This document shows, one piece after another, positions 12,901-23,931 of a DNA stretch of 64,000 bases. The position numbers were made by a program, and so were the translations under genes. Within the stretch, counting starts at the first letter, position 1. Each line of letters starts with the position of its first letter. The notes under the pieces were generated by a model. It saw only the letters and a list, made by a program, of their open reading frames with translations. It ran no database searches and was not told the origin of the DNA. The DNA comes from Tilletiopsis washingtonensis. Its lineage: Eukaryota > Basidiomycota > Exobasidiomycetes > Entylomatales. Location of the stretch: positions 134,777-198,776 of the forward strand of contig NW_020312016.1 in assembly GCF_003144115.1 (NCBI RefSeq), read 5' to 3'.

Positions 12901-14145
12901 AGCACCTTGGTGCCGCCAAAGACGACGTTGTTGCGGTCCTGGCCGTTGACGTCCAGGCGGTCCTGGTCATCGCGCAGCTCAATGCCCTCCTTCAGTAGCG
13001 GCGTCGACTCGCCGGACAGCATCGCCTCGTTGACGATCGTGCTGCCGGACAGCAGCAGCAGGTCACACGGCGTGGCCGAGTCCTCCTTGGAGCGCGTCAC
13101 CGAGACGACATCGCCCGGCACGAGGTCCGTCGTGCTGACCTCCGTCCAGGCGCCCGCGCGGTGCACCTGGATCTGGAACGGCTTGATGGACATGGTTCGG
13201 AACTCGCCGAGCGTGCGCAGGCGCTGCGAGGCGCGTGAGACACAAGCGAGGCACGCCACCGCACGGCACTCACCTGGAACACGACAGTGCACTCAAACAC
13301 GACGAGCATGAAGAGCGTGAACAGCGAGTAGTACCAGTACTCATCAAGCATCCACAGGCCGACGCAGAAGATCTGGAAGACGAAGAACGGCGCCACGGCG
13401 TGCTCGGCGAAGAGCTCCATAAACGTCGGCATCGGAATGTCAAAGTGATTCTTGCCGTACGTGCCCTCAGCGAGCGTCACATCCTGCTGCGACGCCAGGC
13501 CGCGCGAGCCCTTGAACGAGCCGAGCAGCGGGCGCGCATCGGCGGGGAACGGCAGGCGGCGGAACGTCGGCACGGAGACGAGCGGCGACGAGTGCACGGC
13601 CGTGACGGCGGCCTTGGGGTCGGGCTGCGTGAGGATGTACTTGTCGGCCTGGTAGGTGAAGGAGACCTCCTCGGGCAGGCCCTCGCGCTTCACGCGGTTG
13701 ATCTTGGCCAGCTCGCCCTCGCCCTTGTGGGCGCGCGGGTAGATGCGCACGATGGACGCATCGGCGATGGTGCGGGCCTGCGCCGCGTCAGCACTCGCTC
13801 CTGCCTGTGCGCCACCGCAGCACTCACACTGGTGCAGGTGATGGCGGCGCGGGCGCCGATGCTCCAGCGCGTCACGAGGAAGCTGAGCGCATGCGCCGAG
13901 ATGAGGCCGACGGTGTAGACAAACGTCCACTCCTCGGAGCGGATCCAGCGGTCATAGGCGACAAAGTAGGCGTACGCCAGCAGCGGGTAGAGCACGGCGA
14001 ACGGCGTGGCGTAGAGGTGCCAGCGCGTCGCGATGGGCGAGTGCAGCGTGACGCGCTGGATGTCCGGCGACGTCACGGGCGGGCCGGCGACCCTGTGAGG
14101 AGCGTGAGTGGGGTGAGGTGGGAGGGCCAGGCGGCAGACGCACAT
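9919..14145 (-). CDS. SPF1: SPF1, P5A-type ATPase of the endoplasmic reticulum
   Basis: The multi-exon gene encodes a P5A ATPase of about 1,200 residues. The N-terminal membrane region carries SEEWTFVYTVGL. The actuator domain has SGEST. The transmembrane-4 signature is PPELPMEL, diagnostic of P5A. The phosphorylation site is FDKTGTIT and the hinge is GDGTNDVGALK. The C-terminal membrane bundle is split over several small exons. Visible exons include 13828-14145, 13274-13777, 10905-13223, 10633-10852, 10515-10574, a 19-nt exon at 10438-10456, one ending at 10380, and the last ending at 9919. In yeast Spf1 removes mislocalised tail-anchored and signal helices from the ER membrane and affects sterol and manganese balance. 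The start at 14145 gives an unusual Cys-rich N-terminus; an upstream spliced start cannot be excluded. Confidence 0.92.
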
Positions 14146-14791
14146 GGTGCTCGGCGTCGCGCAACGGCGCGGAAGCAGGAAGTCCGGAGGCGAGCTCGGC
14201 TGGCGGAGCAGGCGAGACTGCAGCGGCGGGCACGGAGGGTGAGAAGCAGGGCCGCACTGAGCGTGACTGTTGACACTGGAGACAGCAGGTGTGGTCGGGA
14301 GCAGGCCAGGCCGGTGGGCCCAGAGGCGTAGCCGGTGTCGGCCGCCTCTGGGAGGGCCAGGAAGCCGCTGAGCGCCACGTTGACGGTTACGTAAGCCTCC
14401 CTCTCGCACGGGGCACCGCGAAATGCACGTGCGAGCGTGGGAGCAGCGCGAGTGGAGGCCCGGCGCTAACGGCGAAGCGCTGCGCCGGGAAGGTCGCCGC
14501 CGCCGAGCTCGCCGGACGGCCGCCCGGGGCTGCGAGCTCGCTCGTCGTGGGCCATGGCGGCCGCAGAAGGAGCGCGAGGGGCGGCCGCGGGAGTAAGCTG
14601 ACGCCCCTGCCTTTGCGGTGCCTGCTGCGCGCACTCAGACTGCGCGTGCTGCGCGCCATGTGCCGCTCCACTCCTCCGCGCCCGCTCCACACGGCAGCGC
14701 ATGCAACGGAGGCTCGCGCACGCCGGCGTCCTCTTAAGCCCGCCGTCGGCAGCACGTCTCTTGCCCACCCACCACCATACACACAGCAACC
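14146..14791. promoter_or_regulatory. Divergent promoter between SPF1 and the aldo/keto reductase
   Basis: GC-rich spacer of about 650 bp between two genes transcribed apart. A CTCTTAAGC stretch near 14731 may serve the reductase. I see no gene and no clear operator. Confidence 0.5.
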
Positions 14792-16200
14792 ATGTCGTCC
14801 TCCTCGTACCCGCAGCGCCCCTTTGGCAAGACCGGCGCAAAAGTCTCAGCGATCGGGTCAGTTCCGCTGCCCCAGCGCCTAGCGCGCCCTCGCTCACCGC
14901 TTCACCTGGCCCGCAGCTACGGCGCCATGGGCCTCAGCGCCTTCTACGGCAAGCCCAAGTCGCAGCAGGAGTGCGACGTCGTCTTTGACCGCCTCGTCCA
15001 GCTCGGCATCAACTTCTGGGACACGTGCGTGGGCTGCGAGAATACCTGTGTGCGCTGCTCCTGCTCACACCCCGGCGCAGCTCGGACATCTACACGTCCA
15101 CCAGCAAGCTGGGTGAGAACGAGGAGCGCATCGGCACCTGGTTCGCCAGCAGCGGCAAGCGCGACTCGGTCTTCCTCTGCACTAAGGTGCGCTGTCTGCT
15201 GTAGCGACGCATGCCGTGCACCTCACTCATAACCCCCTTCGTAGTGGGCCTTCACGCTCGGCGAGGACGGCTCGCGCGGACAGCGCGGCGACGCCGAGTA
15301 CGCGCAGCAGGCGTGCGACGCCTCGCTGAAGCGCCTGCAGACGGACCGCATCGACCTCTACTACCACCACCGCCCCATGAAGGGCCAGATCAGCGACTCG
15401 GCACGCGGCATGAAGGCCTGCCAGGACGCAGGCAAGATCCGCTTCGTGGGCGTGAGCGAGTACTCGCTCGAGCAGCTCAAGGAGTTCAACGAGATCTGCC
15501 ATGTGAGTAGGCCAGTATGTCCGTGCTGCCCGTGCTCACACCCCTCTGTCTAGATCGACGCGTACCAGATCGAGATCTCGCCCTGGACGCCGCAGCCGCT
15601 CACCAACGGCCTGGTCGAGTGGTGTGTGGCCAACGGCACGGCCATCGTGCCCTACTCGCCGCTCGGCCGCGGCTTCCTCACGGGCAAGTTCTCAAGCCCC
15701 AAGGACTTTGAGGAGGGCGACTTCCGCGGGCAGAACGCCCGCTTCGCCGAGGATGGTGAGTTTTGTGCGGGCTTCGGCAAGTGCGGCAGAGGCTGACGCC
15801 TCCTTCAGCTTTTGAGCACAACTTGAAGCTGGTCGACTCGATCAAGAGCATCGCCAGCAAGAAGGTGAGCTGTGCTGCCGCGAGGAGGCGTGCACCCAGA
15901 CTCACGATCCTCCTCAGGGCGCCACTCCCGGCCAAATCTCGCTCGCCTGGCTGCTCGCCAAGGAGCCCACGATCATCCCGATCCCGGGCTCGACCAAGGT
16001 GGCCAACATCGAGGAGAACGCCAAGGCAGCTGAGATCAAGTTGAGCGCCGAAGAGGTCGCGAGCATCGACAAGCTCGTGCACGAGTTCAAGGTGAGCCGC
16101 ACTCGTGTAGCCTTACCTCTCCGACGCTACTTCTAACGCCGCAAAATAGTGCGTAGGAGAACGGTACCCTGAGGCCTTTAAGGGCTCGCTCGCTTTCTAG
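14792..16200 (+). CDS. Aldo/keto reductase (NADPH-dependent)
   Basis: Eight exons (14792-14856, 14917-15024, 15081-15186, 15245-15502, 15554-15755, 15809-15864, 15918-16091, 16150-16200) give 339 residues, normal for the superfamily. The N-terminus has FGKTGAKVSAIGYGAMGLS. The catalytic tetrad is visible: Asp and Tyr in DTSDIYTS, Lys in FLCTK, and His in DLYYHHRP. The cofactor-binding segment is IPIPGSTKVANIEENAKAAE near the C-terminus. It resembles fungal YakC/pyridoxal-reductase-like (AKR8/AKR13) enzymes; the natural substrate cannot be told. The first intron uses a GTCAGT donor rather than the usual GTGAGT. A short last exon supplies CVGERYPEAFKGSLAF. Confidence 0.9.
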
Positions 16201-16374
16201 GTGATGGACGGCTGCATGAGGTAGAATCGCACATCTGTGGTACACCAGCTGCCTGAATCAGGTAGATGAGATTGGCGCATGCACGCAGCGAGAGCCGTGG
16301 GTGGGCTAGAAGTACAGTGGTGTTGAGCAAGAGCAGGAGAAGATTACAGGGTCAGGTAGTGGCTGGACGACGCC

Positions 16375-19062
16375 TCAGCAGAGGAGGTTGCCCGACGTCG
16401 CGACGGCCTTGACGTCCTCGTCTGGCCTCGGCGTCGTGCGGTGCTCCTCGCGGGGCGCGGCCTCAGGCTCGAGCAGCAGCGAGTGGCGGCGCATGGGCCG
16501 GTGCTGCTCGCTCGCCTCGTCGAGAGAGGGAATGCGAGCGCCGAGGTTCAGGCTGCCGCGGCGCGATGAAGGGCTGCACGGCGCCGGCACGACGAGGTCG
16601 ACGAACGAGGCGCCGTGCACGAAGGTCGGTCGGGTCGGCGAGATGGGCTTTGGAGCCACCAGGCGCGGCAGAGGGCTCGCTGGACCCTCCATAGCCGGCA
16701 TGCCGGGCAGCGAGGCGCGGCGGCGGGAGATGGCCGCGAAGTCGGCGCGCAGAGATGGCGGCACCGGGCCGAGCACACGCTGCTGCACCTGCTCGGTTGC
16801 CACAGCCTGTGGCTCGCATGCGGCGATGGCGAGGGCCACACGAGGCGGCGCAGCCGGCGACGGCGCAATGCTGCGCAGCTTCGACTTGGGCGGACGCGGA
16901 GGCTTGGGCCCGACGACGCGCGCCAGGATGTTGGCCGGCTGCGCCTGCAGCGCCCGACGAGCAGCCGAGCTGCTGTACTCGCGCGGCACGGAGGCTAGCA
17001 GACGCAGCTCCTCTGCTGCAGCCGAGGCCTCGGGATCGACCGCGACGTCCTTGTCTGCATCGGCCTCGGCCTCCTCCGCGATCGGGCCACCGAGCTTGGC
17101 AAGGCGTGCGCACGCCTCGGTGCTCGAGCCGGCCGCCCAGGAGAGAGGACGAGCGGTGCGGCGGGTGTGCCGCGCCGACGTCGTGAGGCGAGCATCGGCT
17201 GCGGCCGCGAGCACGGACGACGGCGTGGCGATGCTTGCACGGCGCTCGCTCCTGCCTCCGAGAGGCGAGGGTAGGCCCATGCCGATGACGCCGCAGACGG
17301 TATTGCGCTTGCGGGCGCGAATGGCGGCAGCGCGGTCCGTGGCGTCGGCAAACTCCTCCTCCATCTGCTTGCGCACCGAGAGCACGGGCAGCGAGAGCGG
17401 CATCTGCGAGCTAAAGCTCGGCACCTCCTCCTCGGGCAGCGACCAGAGGGTCGCCAGCGGCAGCTCGAGCGGCGACGTGTCGCTGACGCTGCGCTTGAGC
17501 TGTGAGGCAACGGCGAGGCGCGAAGGCATTGAGGCAGCGAGACGCGGCTTGGCTGTACGCTCGCCCAGCGGCGGCGTAGGAGCGAGCTCGCGCTCGCGGG
17601 CAATGTCCAGCGGGCCTCGTGCCTCCTCGCCCTGCGACGCACGGCGGATGGCGCGGGCAAAGCTGCGACGCGCTTGTGCGTTGACGGCTGCGGCATCGGC
17701 AACAGGCTCGAGGCAGGCGTTGCCGCGCTTGGGCGACGGCACAGTGGGCGAGTAGCAGTTCGGCGTCAGGGTGCCGTCGCTGTCCGACTCGCTGTCGTCA
17801 AAGACAAGAGGCGCGAGTGATAGCGCCTGCGTGTCAGACGCTGGCGGCACCGGCGCCGAGATCCGCTTGGCGTGGTCCGAGACGATCATCGGGGCCGGCA
17901 GCAGGCCGCTCGCGGCAGTCTGACTCGTGCTGGCGACCGGGTTGGAGCTCGCACGACGACGCGCCAGGAGGCTGGATGATGCGGCAGGCTGCGCGGACCA
18001 GTGGGTGCGCTCGAGGAAGCGAGCGGCCGGCGGCGACGTGTCGAGCGTCAGGCTGTTGACGCCCATGCGGCGCGTGCGCAAGTTGCTCGGCGAGCTGGCG
18101 CGACGCTGTGTCGGCGCTGGCAGAGACGATACGGGGCTCTCGGTCGGCGTCACGATGAGAGCAGTGTGGCGAGCGGCGATAGCCGAGGCCGGCAGGTGGT
18201 GCACCTGGATACCGTGCGCCTGGCGTGCCTCGTCGCTGAGGGTGCGTGTGAGCACCTGTCCGGCACCCTGCGGAGCCTCCTTGACGGCAAGCAGTGCGCC
18301 CTCGACGAGGTACGCCGGCACGCCGCTGAAGGGCACGCTGTCGTCGGTGAAGACACTGCCGCGGCGCGAGCCGCAGTGCGAGACCGGAGGCAGCGGCGAT
18401 GTGGATCCGGAAAGGTGGCTGCTGCGCCGCAACGAAGCGTGCGAGGTAAGCAAGAAGGGCGGCTCCGAAGAGGTGCCGCCGGAGCTGCGGCGGACGGGCG
18501 CGCTGGAAGAGGTGCGCCGCCGTTGAAGTCCCGAGCCGGAGGGGCTCGGCAGATCCTCGACCAGTCCGGGTGTCGGAGGGAAGGAATCCGTCGGCGAGGT
18601 CGACGCAAAGCGGTCGAACATGAGCGTCGTGGCGCCCGTGAGGCTGCGCCGCTCAGCGCGGTTGAAGCTCATCTGCGTCGGGCTGCAGTCACGGCTGTCG
18701 CCGCCGCTGCGCGAGGACAAGTTGGAGCTGCCTGCCGAGACGGCGCTCTCGTCGGAGCAGCGGCGCGTCATGTTCCAGCCGGAAGCGAGAGGCAGAAGAC
18801 TTGTGCCGTCGAGACTCGACCATGGCTCCTTGCCGATGCTGGAGCGCGACAGGCTGCCGTTGCGCGTCAGCAGGCGGAAGCCGGTGCGCGTCGGCGACGA
18901 GCTGGGCGAGACGTCGGGGCTGGTGTCGACGCCGGCGATGGCCACGTGTGTGGGCGTCGGCGAGAAGCAGGCGCCAGACTTGCGCAGTGCCGCCTGGTGT
19001 GCGGCCAGTGCGCTGCCACGGCGCTCGGGCAGAAGCGTCGGCTCGGAGGTGAAGGCCGACAT
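16375..19062 (-). CDS. Intronless disordered protein rich in R-R-x-S sites, unknown function
   Basis: A single uninterrupted frame of 895 residues with no recognised domain. Composition is dominated by Ser, Ala, Pro and Arg, with many S-P and T-P pairs. About fifteen R-R-x-S motifs are scattered along the whole length, for example ERRGSA near the N-terminus, TRRCSD, AERRSLTG, VRRSSGG, SRRGSVF, QRRASSP, IRRASQG, SERRASI, SRRRASLPG, SRRGSLN and MRRHSLLL. R-R-x-S is the consensus of PKA and related AGC kinases and often becomes a 14-3-3 site. The even distribution suggests a signalling substrate or scaffold. It ends in GNLLC. The gene is convergent with the aldo/keto reductase and has a long upstream gap. 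Length, lack of stops and codon use support a real gene; function is unknown. Confidence 0.7.
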   Translation of the reverse strand: MSAFTSEPTLLPERRGSALAAHQAALRKSGACFSPTPTHVAIAGVDTSPDVSPSSSPTRTGFRLLTRNGSLSRSSIGKEPWSSLDGTSLLPLASGWNMTRRCSDESAVSAGSSNLSSRSGGDSRDCSPTQMSFNRAERRSLTGATTLMFDRFASTSPTDSFPPTPGLVEDLPSPSGSGLQRRRTSSSAPVRRSSGGTSSEPPFLLTSHASLRRSSHLSGSTSPLPPVSHCGSRRGSVFTDDSVPFSGVPAYLVEGALLAVKEAPQGAGQVLTRTLSDEARQAHGIQVHHLPASAIAARHTALIVTPTESPVSSLPAPTQRRASSPSNLRTRRMGVNSLTLDTSPPAARFLERTHWSAQPAASSSLLARRRASSNPVASTSQTAASGLLPAPMIVSDHAKRISAPVPPASDTQALSLAPLVFDDSESDSDGTLTPNCYSPTVPSPKRGNACLEPVADAAAVNAQARRSFARAIRRASQGEEARGPLDIARERELAPTPPLGERTAKPRLAASMPSRLAVASQLKRSVSDTSPLELPLATLWSLPEEEVPSFSSQMPLSLPVLSVRKQMEEEFADATDRAAAIRARKRNTVCGVIGMGLPSPLGGRSERRASIATPSSVLAAAADARLTTSARHTRRTARPLSWAAGSSTEACARLAKLGGPIAEEAEADADKDVAVDPEASAAAEELRLLASVPREYSSSAARRALQAQPANILARVVGPKPPRPPKSKLRSIAPSPAAPPRVALAIAACEPQAVATEQVQQRVLGPVPPSLRADFAAISRRRASLPGMPAMEGPASPLPRLVAPKPISPTRPTFVHGASFVDLVVPAPCSPSSRRGSLNLGARIPSLDEASEQHRPMRRHSLLLEPEAAPREEHRTTPRPDEDVKAVATSGNLLC

Positions 19063-22000
19063 GTTGAGAGAGGCGCCAGGCCAGCGAGGTGATTAGCGGT
19101 AGAAGGTGCGAAGGGAGCGATGGCGAGTGTGGAGACTGAGCAAGATAGGATACAGTGTGAGCGAGCGGCGATGGATGCGAGGCGAGAAGGAGAGATGAAG
19201 CAGCTGGTGCGGAGGTGGGCCATCGGTGCAGCATCGCCGCCTTTTGAGCAGCTCGGATCTCTCCGGCACTCACCTATGCGCAGCAGTTTGTCGAGATGCG
19301 AGACTTCGATGTACACAGACGACGAGCACAGACGGAAGCGAAGCGGAGGCACGCGGCACCGACCGCGAATGCGGGGAGCAGTGGGTGCGGAGGGAGGACC
19401 CGGCGCGGTGGGACGCGTGGGACGGCGGCGGCGGCGCCGAGCACAATGCGGCGTGGCTCTCGGTTCTCGGGGCCGCGCGGGGACGGCTGCGCGAGCGATG
19501 CGGCGGGCGCTCAGAGCTCAACGGCCGCAGCGTTTGTATGCGGCGCCTGCGGCCTCTTGCACCCGAGCGGCGGGTGCGGCGGCCGCGGCCCTCGCGCGGT
19601 TGCGGCGGCGCCCAACGGTCGGCGACGCAGCGACGCGCCAGGAGACGAGCAGCGCGTGCCAGGCAGGCGCCCGATGGCACGGCACGGCAGCACCTCCGAA
19701 GCGGCGCAGCGGGCGGGCCTGCCGTATGCGGCGGCGGCAGCGACGGTGAGCGCCTTGGCTGGCGGCTGAGCCAACCTTGACGGCCGGATAAGCGCAGCGA
19801 GCGGTGGCAGGTGCGTGCCGAGAGCGTGGGAGCAGCAGCGATGTCAGCCACGGGGCGACACGAGATAGCCTTGAGAGAGCGAAGAGAGCGTGGCGAGCGC
19901 AGAGAGAGCAGCGTGCGCCCGCGGCGGATGCGGAGCGGCGAGTGAGCGAGGAGACGGGAGTGCTTGAGGGGAAGTGAGGGTTGGAGGGAGAGAGGCGACG
20001 GCGCCGGCGGTCGGTGCGGCTGCCTCTGGCTCAGGCTGGGCGACGTCTGCGCGGTGGGTGAGTACCCAAGCTCAGGCGAGCTCGTCCAGCGTCCTCGTTC
20101 GGACAGCCAGGCGTGTCAACTGCTACATTGGGCGTGTGAGAGGGCGGCCATGGCGCCGTGCCTGCGTCAGTCTCTGCCTCTGGCGCACAGGAACGCGGCG
20201 GCCGTCGCCATCGCGCCGGTGTCCGAGGGGCGTGCGAGGGCGTTTTGGCGCGGCGCTTGCGCCTGTCGGGCGGTGTCAGCCGCGCCTTGCCCTCACGCAC
20301 CGCTTGCCTTGCACCTCGCACTCCATCGCCGTGCTGCGCGCTGCGCTCCTGCGCTGGCACGTACCGCGAGCCAAGCACCATTCAAATTCGTCCACCTTGC
20401 CGGCGACATGCTGCTGCAACTGCGCCTTGCCTCGCAAGAGGGCACTCCCTTCTCGAAGGGCAGCAGCTGCGCCCTGCCCTGCCAAGCTGCCAACTCCGCC
20501 CGTGCCGCGCGCCCACGCATGGACGCAGGGCCGCATCCCGCCGCGCCGAGCTCCCGCGCGACGTGCTCCCTCACCCCGCGCAGCGCTCGGCCTGCTCGGC
20601 ACACTCTCATGCGAGCGGTGGATGCTCAGCGTGCCGAGATGCGTGCGCGGTGACTGCGTCGTGCAGCCGTCATACGACAAGGAGGACCGCTCGACGGGGG
20701 CCAAGGGCGGTCTGAGCGTGGCATGCACGATGGCGGCGCTGCAGTTGTGCTACCGCTGCGCCTCCCCGCTCGCGGCACCGGCGTTGGCCTCCTACGCAGC
20801 TCCGCCTTGCACCACTCCTCGCCTTGCTGCGGCCTCCTATGCAGCGCTGCTGCAAGGCATTCCACAGCCGGCAGCGCAGCGCATCGTGGGCATCCTCAGC
20901 TCGCCCGCCGCGGACGGCGAGCTTGCCGCAGCTTGCGCCTCTGGCCGGTCCGATGCGCACGGCGCGACCCGACGTTGCGCCAGCGCGCGCATCGGGACCA
21001 CGCCTTGCCCTCGGGCGCCGAGCGCGGCGGCGACGGTCTTTCCTTCTTCGCTGCGGTCGCACGCCGGAAATGGGCCACCACAGCAGCGCACGGCTTGTGA
21101 TAGGATCAGCTTGCCGCAGTAGCACCTCACCTGTGCCTTCTCGGCGCGCCGCGCGGCGCTGCGGCGTCCTCTGGCGGAGCGCGACGCACAGCTGCGCCCG
21201 GCAAGGCGGAGTCGTGATGGGCGCCCGCTGCATGCTCTCTTCGCCCTTCCATCTTCCTCACATGCGGCACCCGCACCGCTGCCAGTCTTGAAGGCTTCAG
21301 CTTTGCTATCGCCTCTTCGGCTCGCCAAATGCTCCGCGGTGCGGATCCGCTGCCATGCTCGCGACTCTGACTGCCAAGGCGCGTGGCTGGCGGAGCTGCG
21401 TGCGGGGCAGGGCGCGTTGCCGGGTCTTGGACGCCGTCGTCCGCACCGTTGCTCAACGCCGAGGAGCTCCTTGAGCGCTCCCGTTTTCCGTCGACAGTCA
21501 GGAGACACCGACTGGCATGCCGGCGAGCTACCCAAATGGTCGAGCTCGTCGGGGGTCAGGCGCGCGGTGTCGAGCAGGGATGGCGGCAGTCTGGTACGCG
21601 CTCGACGCGTCGCGCCAAAGTCTGAGTCGAGGGATCAGCGCAACGCATCGCAACGGCTCGCACTGCCGCAGCTCAAAGCACCCCATTTTGCGCCATGCCG
21701 TTGAAGAGCAGCCGCTCAGCATCGCAGTATCACGTGGGAGCATGCCGGCGAACCGCTGCCCGAGCTTCCAGGAGGCAGGCAGCCGCAGCACATGCGACTT
21801 GACGACGCGTCAGGGGATCGCCGTTGCCGGTCGGGAGTGACGAGGGCAGGCTTCTCCTCACCGCCGCTCTCGGCAATCCCGCCTCGGCAATCTAGAATCT
21901 TGAGCGGTAGAGAGCAGAAAGACAGGGGCATGGCTTCGTGCCGGCCACGGACCTCAAGTCGCCCGGCTGGACCAAGCTGACGCGCGAGGTGAGTCCGTCT

Positions 22001-22229
22001 ACTGCTGGCCTCGTTGCGCGTCGCTAAGGAGTGCTGCATCACAGCACGGCATCGTCGTGCCCGCCGCGCAGCAGCAGGACGACGCCCTCAAGGCGCGTAA
22101 GCGTACCCTTGAAGGCGGGTCGGCATGCCAGGCCTGTAGGTCGTCGAAGTGTCGAATGAAATACAGCGCCAGATGATGGCAGATCTAGTGTACAATGTTC
22201 TTGAGTCGGTGACCGTCTCCTTCCCGCCG
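19063..22229. other. 3.2-kb stretch without a convincing gene
   Basis: The first part (about 19.1-20.0 kb) is purine-rich on the + strand, so pyrimidine-rich in the sense of the upstream minus-strand gene, as expected for its promoter and 5' leader. The rest is GC-rich with long random-looking open frames on both strands, none with conserved motifs. Only the spliced fragment at about 21.88-22.18 kb stands out and is listed separately. Confidence 0.5.
21888..22176 (+). other. Possible spliced small gene or gene fragment
   Basis: A frame reading HGFVPATDLKSPGWTKLTRE stops at a GTGAGT donor (21989), crosses a 56-nt intron with a CTAAG branch-like site and an ATCACAG acceptor (22044), and resumes as HGIVVPAAQQQDD. 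It ends in SACQACRSSKCRMKYSAR with a stop at 22174-22176. The C-x2-C-R-x2-K-C pattern recalls a shortened Zn2Cys6 cluster. No start codon is evident upstream. It lies 54 bp from the end of convergent CTU1. It may be the 3' end of an unrecognised gene, a degraded regulator, or chance. Confidence 0.25.
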
Positions 22230-23685
22230 CTACCAGTCCATGCGTGCCGGGGCACGCTTCTCGGGCGGTGGTGTTGCAACTGGCGGAGCAGCGATGCCAG
22301 TCCAGCGCTCAATCGTGCGCCCGATGCCGCGTGGCGCCTCTGTCCCGTTCGTGCCGTCACCCGAGGCCGCGTCCGATGCGCTTGGATGAGACTTGCTGCT
22401 CACGCCGAGCGAAGGCACGCCGCGATTGAGCCCCTCCAACAGCACTACCACGCGTCGAGGTCAGCGCAAGGTCGGCCCTGAGAGGGCGTCTGACTTACAG
22501 CAGGCCTTGCAGAGCTCGTTCGAGGCCATGTATCCGCAGCGCGTGCATGTCTCTGGGTCAAAGTGTCAGCACACGCCGTTTCTGGGCTGCACAGGACTCA
22601 CGCTGCACAGCGCGTGTCACGGTGCTGCCGACTCGCAGCGCCTCGCCGGAGCGGATGATGTCGATGGCAGCGCTGGGACGCACGAGCTCAAGCTCGCGAA
22701 GGTACATGCGAGCAAAGCCGCGGTATGCCGCCGGCGAGTAGGAGCACTCCGTTGAGAAGTAGTCGAGCTTCTTGAAGTAGGCGTACCTGAGGCGGATGCG
22801 TGTGAGCCAGGACACAGAGGCCTTGCACGCGGCTGCGCTCACATCACAATCTCCTTCTCGTAGGCGTACTTGAAGGGCTTGCTGCGGCGAATGCCCGACA
22901 GGCCGGCGAAGTCTGAGCCCAAGCCGCCGGCACTGCCACAGCCGCCAGCGTCCTCATCGGCAGGAGCATTTGAGTCTGCGCCCTTCGTCATGATCTCGGT
23001 GCACCGCTCGAGACGCGCAATGTCGCCACGCAGCACTGATGTCGCGAGTCAGAGAGGGAGCTGCGCAATCACGAGAGGCACGCACCGTTCATCAGGACCG
23101 TCTCTGCCATGTCGTCTGCGTTGTGGCCCGTGACGATATGGTCGATGCCGAGCGCTGCAGCGCCGCGATCCAGCGCCTGTCTTCGGAAGACGCCGCAGAA
23201 CGTACCTAGACAGCGCAGCAGGCGTCAGAAGCCAGCACGTCGGCGCAACGCCACCGCGCCTCACAGTTGTTCTTGCCGCCGATGGAGCGCACAATGTCGT
23301 CCATCGTCCAGCCGTAGAGCTCGTTGTACGAGAGAATTTTGAGCGGCAGGTCGTACTGCTGCTGGTTGCGCTTGACGGTGTCGAGCGAGTCGTCGCGGTA
23401 GCCGGCGATGCCCTCGTCGATGCTCAGCAGGTACAGGTCGAGGCCGTACTTGTGCCGCTCGTTGAGCGTCTTCATGATGTGTGCCAGCACCGTGCTGTCC
23501 TTGCCGCCGGATGCGCCAATCGCCACACGGTCGCCCGGGGCGAAGAGCTGCGCATCGACGATGGTGCGGTGGATCTCCTCCTCGAAGACGTTGTAGAAGC
23601 ACTCGCGGCACACGAGGGCGCCTGTCTTTGGCCGGCGCAGCACCGCGCGCGCCGTGACGCACGTCGTGCAGAGCTTCTGCGACAT
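22230..23685 (-). CDS. NCS6: CTU1/NCS6, cytoplasmic tRNA 2-thiolation enzyme subunit
   Basis: The spliced gene (about five introns) matches CTU1 from end to end. The N-terminus is MSQKLCTTC, and the first zinc-binding pairs are CTTC and CREC. The PP-loop [20 protein letters not shown] follows. Next come [13 protein letters not shown], the catalytic-cysteine segment [15 protein letters not shown], then [16 protein letters not shown] and [11 protein letters not shown]. The C-terminal zinc motif is CTRCGYMAS plus [13 protein letters not shown]. With Ctu2/Ncs2 it thiolates U34 of Lys, Glu and Gln tRNAs using sulfur from Urm1. An insert with [12 protein letters not shown] lies between the catalytic loop and the C-terminal part. 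It is divergent from IMP3 with only about 245 bp between start codons, so the two probably share a promoter region. Confidence 0.95.
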
Positions 23686-23931
23686 GCGGCTGGGAGACAA
23701 CAGCTGGGGTGAGGCGATTCTGCGGCGCCCTGCCAGTCGAGTGCTTGAGTCTTGAGGCTGATGTGGGCTGAAGGCAAGGCGCACCGGACCCGCGGGCCTA
23801 GAGTGGAGCACGCGCGCGCTTATGTAAGTAAGCGCGCGCCAAAAATGTGCCTCCGCTGCGCCCTGGCTTCCCGCCGGCCCGACCGCGCTCCTCTCCTCGC
23901 ATCCACTTCCTCCCACTCCCGGTCTGCCACC
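23686..23931. promoter_or_regulatory. Compact bidirectional promoter of NCS6 and IMP3 with an inverted repeat
   Basis: About 245 bp separate the two start codons. At 23812-23839 lies a perfect 11-bp inverted repeat, GCGCGCGCTTA and TAAGCGCGCGC, around a 6-nt centre (TGTAAG). Read on the minus strand it holds TACATAAG, a TATA-like word. A symmetric site in a shared promoter is a natural place for a dimeric regulator, but no factor can be named. Confidence 0.45.

Noticed and set aside
10704-12998. 764-codon open frame on the + strand
   Set aside because: It lies antisense to SPF1 exons, is Arg/Glu/Val/Leu-rich by codon mirroring, and has no conserved motif.
19974-21122. 382-codon frame in the 19-22 kb gap
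   Set aside because: Arg/Ala/Cys-rich throughout, no conserved motif, poor start context; looks like random GC-rich sequence.
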